Part shown: piece by piece, positions 1-10,891 of the stretch
Numbering within the stretch: the first letter of the stretch is position 1
How the letters are laid out: every line of letters begins with the position of its first letter
NCBI GenBank assembly: GCA_944739405.2
Contig: OX123186.2
Coordinates: 13,724,995-13,788,994 of the forward strand
Origin: Euclidia mi
Lineage: Eukaryota; Arthropoda; Insecta; Lepidoptera; Erebidae
Direction of reading: 5' to 3'
Length of the DNA stretch: 64,000 bases
Notes under the pieces: generated by a model
What the model was told of the DNA's origin: nothing
The model's input: only the letters and a program-made list of their open reading frames with translations
The model's database searches: none
Made by a program: the position numbers and the translations under genes

Positions 1-2325
1 CAGAAAATCTACCAAGATATTTGGGCAAAGTGGAAGAATGAATATCTCTCCCAACTATCCATAAGAGCGAAGTGGAAACAACCTCAAAAGGATCTCGATC
101 CCGACGACATAGTTGTCATAAAGGATGAAAACCTCCCACCAGGAAAATGGGCCATGGGTCGCGTAATAGAGCTTCATCCTGGCAGCGACGGGCGTGTGAG
201 AGTCGTTACGCTTAAAACCAAGAATGGTATCCTGAAACGTCCAGTTGTCAAGCTATCTCTTTTGCCAACCAAGAAAAATGATGAAAAACCTGATAGTAAG
301 AAAATGGATGACAAGGTGCCTAAAAGCAAAACAGCTAACAGCATGTCTTTGTCAGCTGTTGTCTTATCCCTGACCCTCTTCTTTCTGTCAATACTTGCAC
401 CTGCCGAAGCATCCTACAACTTCACCCCGCTAAAAAACAATAGCGTATATTTTGACAAAATATCCAACATGCATCTTATTAGAGACGATTGGCGCTTAAT
501 TGTTTATTATGATACTTATCCCTATAAAGAAGGCATATCGGCACTTGCAAAGTATATAAATTATCTTGAAACAATATGCGCCGCTATCAGATCACAAACA
601 CCTTGCGACAATATTATGTTACAACTCGGGCACGAGTTCGACGAATTAAAACGATATAATAATATTGTTACTATGAATGACTCATTTGTAATTGGAGAGA
701 GGCGGCAGCGGCGCGGCCTGATTGACGGTGTAGGCTATGTTGCTAATAGTTTGTTTGGAGTGCTTGATCAGCGATTTGCCGAGAAATATGAGAAAGACAT
801 CGATCTCCTAAAACAAAATGAAAACCATTTGTTTAACCTGTGGAAAAACCAAACCTCGGTTGTGGAAGCGGAATTAAATCTCATAAAAAGGATGGAAAAC
901 ACTATTAGCAAGCAGCATAAACTGATAAATCAAAGGATTTTGAACCTCGAACAATCGACCATTGACCTCACCCAAAAGGTACAAAATATATCAATCACTA
1001 CAGATTTTTTAACCTCGGCATTTACTGCTACCAACTTGCTGTATAGTCTTCGGAGAATACAAGATTCGATCCTGGATACTGTGACAGATATTTACAATGG
1101 CAAATTGGACTTTCATTTGTTATCCCCAAAGCAGTTGCGATCCGAATTAAGCACAATATCTGCTCAAATACCCCAAGATCTGGCTGTTCCTGTCGACAAC
1201 TTTCGTTTAATCGACCTGTACAGCTTACTGAAAGTGCGAGCCAACTATGCTAAAAAATACCTGATAATAGAAATAAGAATACCTCTGATTGAACGAGACC
1301 TTTACGAAATCTTCAATCTTATCTCGATCCCACGCATCTCGAGCGACAAAATGATACACGTTGAGACTATCTCAAGGTTCGCTGCAATCAACGTTAGAAA
1401 GGATTCGTATGTTACCATCTCGGAAACGGAACTGCAGTCATGTCTGAGACCGAACCCAGATATGATAATGTGCCACATCAGAAAACCTATCCAGTCTATG
1501 CAAGACGATCATAGCCTATGTGAAAAGATTCCAGGTAAAAGGTCTTGCAAAACCGTTACTTCACCTTGTGAGAATGACTGGAAGGAGCTGTCCTCGGAGA
1601 ACGAATACTATTACTTTTGTTGCAATGAATGCCGTATGAAACTTTTCTGTGAGGAGCAGATAACCACCCTGAAGCTGTCGGCCGCTGGTCTGTTACGCGT
1701 TGGAGAAGGTTGTCTTATAAAGACAGAAAGCTCCCTTGTATATTCCAGTAGAAGGATGTCTAACCAGATCAGAACAGCTTTTAAAGTTGATGCGCCGAAG
1801 ATATCTCCCATAAACCATATCTTCAACATCTCTATACCTGAATCAATAAATGAAATAGATCCTAACAACTCCGAAAACTTACAACAATTTGAGGCTATTA
1901 AGAAAGATATTGAGATCATGAAACAGAGCGAACCCTTGAGCGACAAACTGTCATACCATGACGTCCACCACTACGCTGTTACTTACACTCTGTTATTTGG
2001 AATCCTGTTGGCTGCTATAGTCTATTGCTGGAGGAAGTGGAGGCACAGAACCCAACAAGCAACTGGCGCAGCGACTACCGTAGAGACGGCGCCGCCGGTA
2101 GCGCCCGCAACAACCACAGCGGTCGCACTGCCGACCCCTAGCTGCGTTACGGAACGTGTTGTGAATGTGTGTGAGGCTAGGGAAAAAGGGCATTTTAGTA
2201 AACCAGTGAAACGTGATCCCAAACTAGTAGTGCAATCTAGTGAGTGCTTGCAAAAGGAAGATAGAGCTTCCTCGCCAGTGTTTCGCGTGTTCTCTGTGCC
2301 AGACTTGCGTTATGATTCTTTGTGA
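1..2325 (+). CDS. BEL/Pao-type Pol C-terminus fused in frame to F-like envelope (5' end outside window)
   Basis: One open frame runs from base 1 to the stop, so the protein begins upstream. The first ~95 residues match the C-terminal integrase tail of BEL/Pao Pol (KWKNEYL, KDENLPPGKW, HPGSDGRVRVVTLKT, LLP). A lysine-rich linker and a hydrophobic signal-like segment (about 345-410) lead into an envelope ectodomain. A furin-type site RRQRR ends at base 714, followed by a Gly-rich hydrophobic segment (GLIDGVGYVANSLFG) typical of the fusion peptide of baculovirus-F/errantivirus envelopes. Then come coiled-coil heptads, a Cys-rich region (about 1440-1720), a transmembrane helix (about 1975-2030) and a Thr/Pro/Ala tail. 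No stop or frameshift interrupts it. Retroelement envelopes are usually made from a spliced RNA; no splice acceptor was confirmed here. Family assignment is from motif recognition, not a search. Confidence 0.8.
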   Translation, partial: QKIYQDIWAKWKNEYLSQLSIRAKWKQPQKDLDPDDIVVIKDENLPPGKWAMGRVIELHPGSDGRVRVVTLKTKNGILKRPVVKLSLLPTKKNDEKPDSKKMDDKVPKSKTANSMSLSAVVLSLTLFFLSILAPAEASYNFTPLKNNSVYFDKISNMHLIRDDWRLIVYYDTYPYKEGISALAKYINYLETICAAIRSQTPCDNIMLQLGHEFDELKRYNNIVTMNDSFVIGERRQRRGLIDGVGYVANSLFGVLDQRFAEKYEKDIDLLKQNENHLFNLWKNQTSVVEAELNLIKRMENTISKQHKLINQRILNLEQSTIDLTQKVQNISITTDFLTSAFTATNLLYSLRRIQDSILDTVTDIYNGKLDFHLLSPKQLRSELSTISAQIPQDLAVPVDNFRLIDLYSLLKVRANYAKKYLIIEIRIPLIERDLYEIFNLISIPRISSDKMIHVETISRFAAINVRKDSYVTISETELQSCLRPNPDMIMCHIRKPIQSMQDDHSLCEKIPGKRSCKTVTSPCENDWKELSSENEYYYFCCNECRMKLFCEEQITTLKLSAAGLLRVGEGCLIKTESSLVYSSRRMSNQIRTAFKVDAPKISPINHIFNISIPESINEIDPNNSENLQQFEAIKKDIEIMKQSEPLSDKLSYHDVHHYAVTYTLLFGILLAAIVYCWRKWRHRTQQATGAATTVETAPPVAPATTTAVALPTPSCVTERVVNVCEAREKGHFSKPVKRDPKLVVQSSECLQKEDRASSPVFRVFSVPDLRYDSL

Positions 2326-2329
2326 ACTA

Positions 2330-2990
2330 TCCTAATCTTTTACCTTTTGAGCTCAATCTATATTAATTTTATACTAACCCAATGACATGTAATAATTTAA
2401 TATTTAATGTCTAACTACATTGTCTTCATCCTAGAATTACTTTCACCTCCATTTATCTTAAGATCTACTAACCTCATCTCTCCCCCGGGAGCATGTACGG
2501 GTCAATCACCGTACAATAGGTCAGGTATAAAGTCGAGTCAGCATACTTGCGCAAACGCGAGGAACCGCTCGATCATTTATTACCTAGTATATTAATTTAG
2601 TACGCAATTTGTCATCATACCGAGCGCGACTCATTCTCATCCTATTAGTTTTAATTCACCTTTTTTATAGTACTAAAATACAGTTATCTTTTAATCTTTT
2701 ATCCTAGTTTATCTTTATCTCAACCCCATCCAGAAACAGTTCCTATGGTTGTATTCTTGTGTATTTTTAATTATTTCTTTATTTTACGCATTCAAACGGT
2801 TTCATAAGCAAAAGCAAATGCCACGGTAGAAGAGCCTAGGCTAATATCTACTATTAAAATTCCATTATGAAGTATAATTAAGTATTGGTATCTATTTTTA
2901 TATAATTATTCATCGTTTAAATATTGTTACAACTAATACTAGTTCATTAATTTAGGATAAGAACTGTGAACGTATCTGCGTGTTCGGTTA
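2330..2990 (+). mobile_element. Putative 3' LTR / 3' untranslated region of the pol-env element
   Basis: Non-coding sequence directly after the envelope stop. It holds a TATAAA-type box at 2526-2532 followed by a GTCAGCA initiator-like motif, as in a U3/R region. The 5' LTR lies outside the window, so boundaries cannot be fixed by repeat comparison, and I saw no clear polypurine tract. The 2991-3330 stretch that follows shows nothing recognisable. Confidence 0.35.
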
Positions 2991-3331
2991 ATTCGCAAAG
3001 CCCAATATATTCAAATTAGCTAAGGGTTAAAGAATATTAAAGCAAAGACGTTGATTTCGAGCTTTTAACACGAATGCAGCGTGCAATATTTATGTATTTG
3101 TCTATTGTACAAACAGATTAGCAATATTATCGAAATTTTGCGATTTGTTCATTTTAATACGTATTTGCACCTACTTGTTTATTTATTTAACGGGTCTCGC
3201 GCGTTTTTTTGTGAAGTTGACGTCCATCATAATCCCAGATTAGTAATAAGTAGGTATACGTTATCAACAAAAAATATAGTAATTTTCAAAGTTTATCCAA
3301 TGCCATGAATATAATGAACTAGGTAATATAT

Positions 3332-3393
3332 AGGGTGCACAGGGTTCCCACCAAGAACTTAGAGGGTGCATAGGGTTCCCACCAAGAACTTAG
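3332..3393 (+). repeat. Tandem duplication of a 31-bp unit
   Basis: Units 3332-3362 and 3363-3393 begin agggtgca and end aagaacttag and differ at one base. They abut the SINE-like sequence that follows. Confidence 0.9.
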
Positions 3394-3592
3394 GGTCCCA
3401 AGCCAACCTCACTTGCAAGTGGTGTACCTGCCGATCAACGGACGAGGCTCTGGCAAACAAAATATCCCGATAAGCGGCAATAGGCTCGCCACCTATTACG
3501 TGGGATCAAAACACTCGCGAAAAGTGGGTGTTTAACATGCCTCTGCCTACCCCTTTGGGGAGACAGGCGTGAGTCTATGTATGTATGTAAAC
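3394..3592 (+). repeat. tRNA-derived SINE, copy 1 (3' part)
   Basis: Shares blocks with 34300-34450 and 40690-40850: a 'gcactaggctcgcc..cctattacgtgg' block, 'gcgaaaagtgggtg', and a terminal 'ctctgcctacccc..ggggagacaggcgtga' followed by a (tatg)n tail. The last block also matches the 3' end of the LINE at 13124-14070, so the SINE probably borrows that LINE's machinery (inference). Confidence 0.7.
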
Positions 3593-3783
3593 TAGGTAAC
3601 TAAAAATGTTAAAACTCTAAGTGAAAATTACCTATATATATATTATTGAGACCAGTCGTCATGAAAATTAGACTCGTCCTGCCAACTGCGTCTGGACCAG
3701 AATTACGTCTAAATTCATAATTTATTTTAATTTTGTTTAAATGTTTCTGCATGATTTATTCTTTTACAAAGCATTTAGGGGTA

Positions 3784-4710
3784 CCTACCTTGTAATCACG
3801 TGCCCATTGACAGTGCATAAGATAGCTATTAGAATATTTACATCCAATCATCATCATCCGATATGGTCCAGTGACTAGGATACCTGGCTCTCACCCAGGA
3901 GGCTCGGGTTCGATTCCCGGTATCGGAAATACATTTTGAACAAGTTTTATTCTATTTTCACGACTTAGGTCGGTGTTCACCGACACTTCATCTTGGTTAT
4001 CTTTCCGTTAAATTAATCTGACAATGCGCGCGCAGTACTACTTAGTACTTACGCATCCTATCCCATATGACAATGCGCGCGCAGAACTATATAAACAAGT
4101 TAACAGTTAGTTTTCCGATCGCCGGTTATATCATTGACGGTGAACTTGGGTCTTAGTAAAGTTTGAGAATTTATAACCGTACATTATTAATTTTATTATT
4201 GTACATTATTTATTATGTTCCCTTTTTTTCAATTAGGGGTAATATCGATCTTTTTTAATTAAGTAATTCTTAAAGTGGTACGAAAGTCGGCTCTCTACTT
4301 GGTGATCACGCTGGTTGCTACAAAAATGTTTTTAGGCACGCACCTGTATCTCCGAAGTGGTAGGCAGAGGTGTAGTATTACACATTTTGCCATGTTACTA
4401 ATTTTAAGTCGTACGTAATAAAAGAAGAGCTTATTAGCGTTATATCGGAAAATTTTAGTAACACTTTTTCCCCACCCGGGAATCGAGCATGAGATCTTCA
4501 TATGCGTCACTAAAGTAATTAGAATGAATAAACAACATTTAACAATTTTGTGAGTTGTACACGTGCTTAGGATTTATGTAAAAAGGTGATAATAGCGTTA
4601 TTTGTCAAAAATACTTTACACGTGCTTAATATTTATTTATTTGTCCAAAATACTTTGTACTTGCTCCGACGTTTTGGCGTGGGTGGCACCAGCCGTGATT
4701 CGCGATCGAA
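3784..4710 (+). repeat. Long unclassified repeat, copy A segment 1
   Basis: Collinear with copy B from 20397 to about 21065: shared tRNA-Glu, 'ggtaggcagaggtgtagtattacac', 'cgtcactaaagtaatt' and 'ttgctccgacgtt.tgggcgtgggtggcac'. No ORF of note; element class unknown. Copy A is later interrupted at about 4710, 7405, 13114 and 14590. Confidence 0.8.
3857..3928 (+). tRNA. tRNA-Glu (CTC), copy in long repeat A
   Basis: Folds as a complete 72-nt cloverleaf: acceptor TCCGATA/TATCGGA, D-arm around GGTCCAGTGACTAGG, anticodon stem CCTGG/CCAGG with loop CTCTCAC (anticodon CTC), and a TTCGATT T-loop. The B box GGTTCGATTCC is intact. It lies inside a multi-kb repeat whose second copy carries a decayed version at 20473, so it may be a passenger rather than an expressed housekeeping gene. 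Confidence 0.8.
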
Positions 4711-4794
4711 ACCCGTTACACAAATACACTAGTCAACAAAAAAAAATATTGTTTATTTATTTACTTTAAAAAGAAAGTTTTTTTTTTACTTTTG

Positions 4795-4852
4795 ATTTGA
4801 CTTTCTATATTATTTCTAGCATGGAAGCTAGAAATAATATAGAAAGTCAAAT
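4795..4852. repeat. Perfect snap-back palindrome, 26-bp arms, 6-nt loop
   Basis: Arms 4795-4820 and 4827-4852 are exact reverse complements around ATGGAA. Nothing around it looks like a gene or terminator. Confidence 0.95.
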
Positions 4853-4981
4853 AAAACTTTTCTGTCACGTCACAATTTCATGATATATTAATATATTTTG
4901 TATATTGCACTTTTGTAAGTTTTTATACTGAATTTATTTATTTTGGGCTAAAAATAAGTCCCCTTTAATTTTTTTGTTTGT

Positions 4982-5280
4982 CCATGGTACTCTGTGATTG
5001 GCAATTTCCTAATAAGCAACCGGCAGTAGTCTGCTAACTTTGCAGGGTTCTATTTTCCCTGATAACGTTCTTCAATCACAGCTATATCTTGGTGAAATCG
5101 CTATCCGTGTTCTTCATTCATAGTGTTCATATTTTCAAGTAAAAATGTAAACACGAGTCCAAAAAAGCTATTTTCAAGGCCATAGCATTTAATTTTATAA
5201 AAAGCTTGGAAAGTTTTCGCTACACGATCAATATATTGCGGAGATTTATGATTCTTTAAAAAGTGTTCAGTGACTACCAC
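4982..5280 (-). pseudogene. Decayed copy of a 'FHQDI...ERYQG' family protein
   Basis: On the minus strand one frame reads continuously, apart from two stops, through a stretch containing MNTMNEEHG, then RFHQDIAVIEERYQGK, then LADYCRLLI. I recognise the FHQDI-x-ERYQG-x-DYCW signature from many insect and hydrozoan proteins of unknown function, thought to spread with mobile elements; I cannot name the family. Two in-frame stops and missing ends make it a pseudogene. It lies in DNA inserted between two segments of repeat copy A. Confidence 0.55.
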
Positions 5281-5689
5281 GAATTAAGTATCCTGGCTTC
5301 TTTCTCTACTTCATTTTGGTTTGAATTAATTCTACATCTTTTACTATATACATTTGATATCCGGATCTACAAATATCCCTTTGTTAATCTAGCTTCTCAA
5401 AAGCTTAAATCCTGTATGTACTATCTTTGTTCATAGATTTACGAAGGTTTTGATTAGCCCAAATTTAATATACAAAGGCAGTATTACCTATCACTTTTTT
5501 TGGATCAATTAAGCAGTAAAATTAAAGATCATTTTGTCCCGGAATGTTATTAGTTCATGTTTTATGAATATAATACAGATTTCTTGCACGACTGTCCCAA
5601 TCACATAAATAAAGAGCAATTCTTTTTGAAACGATATAATATATAGTGTTGACTAGTGACATTAGTAAATGCCAATGAAGTTCGTCTTC

Positions 5690-6115
5690 TTCTTCCTTGT
5701 CGGTATCACTCTTGACAGAGTGGTCGTGGTCATCATTTCAGGTGACGGTGGCTAGCTTCACAACACGCCGCCACTCCTCCCTGATGGCCGCCTTCCTCGT
5801 GCATTCGTGCAGAGATGATGAGCCATTTACTGCCGCTTTAATCTGGTCAGTCCACCTCATAGGCGATCTTCCTCGTGGCCTGGTACCCTCAACCCTTCCC
5901 TGGACCACGAGTCGCTCAATAGCCACTTCCCCTCGGTGGCATACGTGACCAAAATAGGTGAGAATACGAGACTGTACCAAAGATGATAAACGCTGCTTGA
6001 TGCCGAGTTCTCGAAGTATAGACTCGTTGGTACGGAATTCAGTCCAGGATACTCCGAGCATTCTTCTTCAGCACCACATCTCTAGGGCGTCTATCTTAGA
6101 AGTTCGTCTATCCCA
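5690..6115 (-). pseudogene. RTE-type LINE, 3'-terminal fragment
   Basis: The open stretch 6061-5738 encodes the C-terminal tail of a non-LTR reverse transcriptase (RMLG-like start, RILTYFGHV, GRVEGTRPRGRSPMRWTDQI, AAIREEWRRVV), the region after the RT thumb that is typical of RTE-like elements. The sequence after the stop (cttgtcggtatcactcttgacagagtgg, read on +) resembles the short RTE 3' UTR. 5'-truncated, hence dead on arrival. Confidence 0.65.
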
Positions 6116-6329
6116 TTGCTTAAATAAGAAAGTAAATAGTGAATTGTAGTGCAATTGGATCTCAAGTGTCTGACTAGACCAATGCCGATTCCACTTAAAA
6201 AGAATGCTACATCGATCCTTGGCTAGAGAGGTCTCTCTCCATCTGGTTCATTGATACAAAATGCTACTGAAACCAGGGAGGCATTTCTTCTCAAATTTTG
6301 CGTCATATTGTACCACAATTATGTTGTTT

Positions 6330-7404
6330 GCCAAGTGTATAATTAACTGTTCAGATTTGGCATTCCACTGCCTTGTGTTTTTTTTAATCCCAAGGGATTT
6401 TATACTATTTTAGAGCATGGGACGTATCCTGCACTCTGTGAGAGTTATAAAAATGGTTAGACGCGCTATGAAAAGTTTTCTTTCTCATTTGCTTTGAGGA
6501 TGAGATTAGAGTAAAGTTTCTCAGAGCTTATGCAAGAAGGCATAGTCAGAAACGAGATCCTTCTACCATATGTGGTGTTATTTAAGACGATGATATGGCC
6601 ACAAATACAGTTGCAAGTGCTTAGTATTTTTTATTTGCTTCCTAATTATCGTGTGACACATTTTTTGTTTACTTGTCATAATTGTATAAATTAAACTATA
6701 TTTATAGCTCATGTACGTACTATGTCAACCAAGATTGTGTTGATATATTATGATGCTTCTGAGAAATATATTGTGAAACCACCAAATGGATCGCACAAAG
6801 TATATGCAACCACCTGTCGTGTCGGAAAAATAAGCCATTGCAACTAAAACTAAACTTTAGTTTTTCAGTGATAAGATTAAAATTTCTTGGTCAAGATACA
6901 TAGGGTCCAGCGTCTACGGAAGTCCAAAAACAAGAGTGAAGGTTGTCGCCTTGCTTTATGTTAATAATATATACATTTGAATATGCATCTCTCTAAAATC
7001 TTACGAAACCCGTTTTGTATTAATATAAAAGCTTCGTATCTATCGTTAATTCATCCTATTTCGCTACCGACTGAAATCCACACCTGATGCAAGCATTCGG
7101 TAGATTTTTTTTTTGGAAATCATAAAATATGATTGTTTCTGATCTGTGTTAAATACATATGTATATATATATTCAGAGGTTCTTGTGAGAATACAATAGA
7201 ATATGATCACACTAGTCGCACTTTTAGTGACTATAAAATTATAAGTAACTCCATAGTAAATAATTAATGACTGCAAATTGTAGCATACTGTGGTAGATAG
7301 CAATATAAAACGTAGAACTACTTTCAGACTGTATAACAGCGTATAGAATTTTAGAGTAACATACCCCTGCTGGTCTGACGCGGCAATACGAAATAGATAA
7401 ATAA
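6330..7404 (+). repeat. Long unclassified repeat, copy A segment 2
   Basis: Resumes homology with copy B (about 21080-22110) at 'gttcagatttggcattcca' and continues through 'tagagcatgggacgta', 'cgctatgaaaag', 'aaattgtagcatactgtggta'. Ends where the minus-strand LINE inserts. Confidence 0.8.
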
Positions 7405-8242
7405 GGTCAAAGTCAAAGTCAAAATCATTTATTCATCTCGGTCACAAGGTGACGCTTATGAACGTCAATTTTTAAATTAAATTACTTAATGCTTCTACAT
7501 TTACATTTACTGCCTCGTTCACAAAGCAAAAGGTAGAACCACGAGAAAGAACGGGCAATAAAACTCGTGGCCACTCTTTTAAATCGCCAATATTATGGTA
7601 CATATTTTTATTGTTGTAAGGAGCTGCAACCGTTACACATTGTACTTAATTAGTTGTAAATAGTAATTAGTTACAGACATAATACTTTAGCAATTAATGC
7701 AGTTACTAAATTAAGTGCTTTAGTTAGCCTTCCAATGTGAATATTGTGTAACAGGAGCATCCACTTACGTCTTATAATGTAGACAACTCGTGACCATGTT
7801 CAGAACTATGGTGGAAATTTATGTTACAGAAGTGACGGTATATGAATACACAAAATTACAAAAACGTTAGTTCACAGCCCATGATCACGAGTTATCTTCA
7901 TCTTACAGTACAGTAAATTTTAATAAAATTAGTGGAACAACAATGAAAATGTAAATGTAGTAAGTTGAATGACCTAATAATAAACAAATAATAATTTAAA
8001 AGAACTAGGAATGTTATATAATGATAAACTGAACAATGCTAAGTATCTATATAAATTCTAAATAAGTAGTAGATCATGAGTTGTCATCATGTCAAGTGAT
8101 CATCTATCCTTATCACTGAAATAATCATTAACAGTATAATAACATTTCCTAATAACGCAGTCTTTTATTTTACTTTTAAACGTATTAAATGGTCATTCCA
8201 AAAGACTAATTGGTATTTTATTGTAAATACGAATACCTAGTC

Positions 8243-9727
8243 CTACAAAAGAATTGTTAACTTTATGTAAACGATGATAAGGGGCATATAACTTATGCCT
8301 GTTTCGAGTATTTTATGTATATCACTTTTTGTAGTAAATAAACCTATATTTTGCCTAATATACAATATATTAGCAAATAAGAACTGCGATGCTACTGTTA
8401 GAATTCCTAAAGACTTAAGAGTATATTTTGCACCTAACATGTATATTGCTCGTACCGCTCGTTTCTGTAGAACGAAGATATTCTGAATATCCGCAGCTTT
8501 GCCCCATAACAAGATGCCGTAGGACATGACACTATGAAAATAGCTAAAATATACTAGACGAGCTGTGTCGACATCAGTAAGTTGTCTGACTTTTCTGACA
8601 GCATACGCTGCAGAGCTGAGCTTACCTGCAAGACATGCTATATGTGCACCCCATTGTAAATTATTATCTAATGTAATGCCTAGAAACACTGTAGAGTCAA
8701 CTGTCTCAAGTTCCTCCCTATCTAGCATATAATATTAGGTCCCAGTTGTCTAACGTTAGGTAAGACAAATTTAACGCATTTAGTTTTTTTAGAATTAAGC
8801 ACTAGGTTGTTTGCTGTAAACCATTGTGTAACTTGTATAAGTGAATTATTTATATCATCAAATTCATTCCTATTCCTGTCTACTTAAAAAATACGTGACG
8901 TATCATCTGCATAAAGTACGACATCACAGATGTTTTTTAAATAAAAAGGTAAGTCATTAATATATACAAGGAATAGAAAAGGACCTAGAATTGAACCTTG
9001 TGGAATGCCGAACTGTATAGGTAATTTAGAGGATGTGGTCCCATTTACATCGACACAATGAAATCTCTGCCGCAGGTACGACTCGACAACACTAAGTGCG
9101 TTTTCCTCTACGCCGTAGTGGCGGTGCTTACGCAGTAGTGTGTAGTGATGAACGCAATCAAATGCTTTTGATAGGTCACAAAATACTCCGATAGCATTTT
9201 TAGATGACTCCCAAGCATTATAGACCTACCTTTCTCGTGGATCTACCTTTAGTAAATCCGTATTGATCTTCGTGGAGCAGACTATTTAAATTAAAGTGTC
9301 TTAGTAGCTGCTTTAATAAAATCTTTTCAAATATTTTACTAAATACCGGCAAGATAGAGATGGGCCTAAAATTATTTATGTCATTTTTACTGCCAGATTT
9401 GAATAAAGGTATGATTTTACTTAACTTTATCAAATCCGGAAATACGCCTAGGTGAAAACATTGGTTAAAAATTATAGAGAGGTAAGCCACAACAGTCTCA
9501 ACTATAGTACTTAAAATTTTAATTGAAATGCCCCAAAAGTCGCCAGTATTTTTAATAGTAATTGAATTAAATGCGATCAATATATCTTGCGGGGTGACGT
9601 GCTCGAATTTAAACACGCTCTTGCATTCAAGTACACTGCTAAGCAACAAATTTCCAGCGTATAAAGACGATGATTGTAAGGAACTAGCAGATGTTATTGG
9701 TATGCTTGCAAAGAAACTATTGAACAT
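8243..9727 (-). pseudogene. LINE ORF2, reverse transcriptase half (broken)
   Basis: 9727-9218 carries RT fingers blocks (IIPLFKSGSKNDINNFRPISILPVFSKIFEKIL, given here by its ends: IIPLFKSG, NFRPISIL, QYGFTKGRST). 8728-8243 carries the thumb region (FLGITLDNNLQWGAHI, SYGILLWG). Between them homology persists, including a YADD-equivalent area, but frames are interrupted by stops near 8885 and 9217. Confidence 0.65.
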
Positions 9728-9967
9728 ATGCGCAACTTGAGATTTGTCTGTGACTAATAAATTGCTGCTATCTTTGATTTCAAATTGGTTTTCTCGTTGT
9801 TGTGCTCTACCGGTTTCATTATTTATAATTCTCCAAGTTTCTTTAATTATATTTGTCGATTGCTTAATTTTACGACTAATAAATTTTGATTTTGCTGTAA
9901 TACAAACTTGTTTAAAAATTTTTGAGTAGCTTTTTACATAATTTAGAAACGGTGTGTCAAATCTATG

Positions 9968-10891
9968 TTATTTCAAACCATATAATTCAAACAACTTGGC
10001 TCTACTTCTGTATATACCTTTAGTGGCCCACTGGTTACAAGATCCGGTAGTACCCTTTGATGTTACAGTTTTACTCTTAAAAGTATTTTGAAACTCATTA
10101 ATAATTAGTCCAAAAAGTGAATTATAAATTGTATTTGGATTTTCTGAGTTCAATATTGAAGGACTGAGATTTGCGATAATATTGTTTTTAAAACGTATAA
10201 GACGATTGGTAGTTTGAGGCCTACATTCTACTGTATGTGATTTATTATATGTTGAACAAGAAAAACTAGCTATCTGTCCACGGTGATCATAAGGAAGAGA
10301 ACTAATAACTTCTGGGTTTTTAGCAACACAAGAACTAAATATATTATCAAAACAAGTAGAAGATGTTGCAGAGACTCTAGTAGGTTCACAGAATGAGTTA
10401 CTTAAATTAAATGACTTAAAAAAAATCAGAAATCTAGTACACTGTGAAGAATTATCTAAAATATTAATATTAAAATCACCACAAACTATAATATTCTTAC
10501 TGCTACATTTAATTTTATTAATATCATCTTTCATAACAGTCTCAAATAGATTATAATCTCCAGAAGGGGGTCGATATACACAAATTACAATATATAAATC
10601 TAGTTCCACACAGGACAACTCAATAGTGCGCTCAATAGATAAGTTTACAATATCTTTACGTTCTTTGCATTTTAATAAATTTGAAGTAATTATGAGAGAA
10701 TCGCCTGTAATAGCCTGCTTTCTTATATACGCGCTCTGCATTGTGTAATATTGATTAATGACAATAATCTCATGCTTCTTTAACCAGTGTTCAGTTAAAC
10801 ATAAAACTTTAACATCATATTTCTCTAGAAATAAACTTAATTTTAATTCTTTGCCAGATAGGCCCGGCATGTTTTGGTGTACTGTATTCAA
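9968..10891 (-). CDS. LINE ORF2, endonuclease half
   Basis: APE-type endonuclease blocks in order: LCLTEHWL (catalytic Glu), VYRPPSGDYN, VCGDFNINIL (GDFN) and a late YDHRGQ in place of the usual SDHR. The open stretch begins at a TTG overlapping the ORF1 TGA; the first ATG is at 10870. The frame closes at 9968, after which RT coding resumes in pieces, so the gene is broken. Confidence 0.7.
   Translation of the reverse strand: MNTVHQNMPGLSGKELKLSLFLEKYDVKVLCLTEHWLKKHEIIVINQYYTMQSAYIRKQAITGDSLIITSNLLKCKERKDIVNLSIERTIELSCVELDLYIVICVYRPPSGDYNLFETVMKDDINKIKCSSKNIIVCGDFNINILDNSSQCTRFLIFFKSFNLSNSFCEPTRVSATSSTCFDNIFSSCVAKNPEVISSLPYDHRGQIASFSCSTYNKSHTVECRPQTTNRLIRFKNNIIANLSPSILNSENPNTIYNSLFGLIINEFQNTFKSKTVTSKGTTGSCNQWATKGIYRSRAKLFELYGLK

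Noticed and set aside
1993..2222. Minus-strand ORFs opposite the envelope tail
   Set aside because: Shadows of the Thr/Ala/Pro-rich envelope C-terminus.
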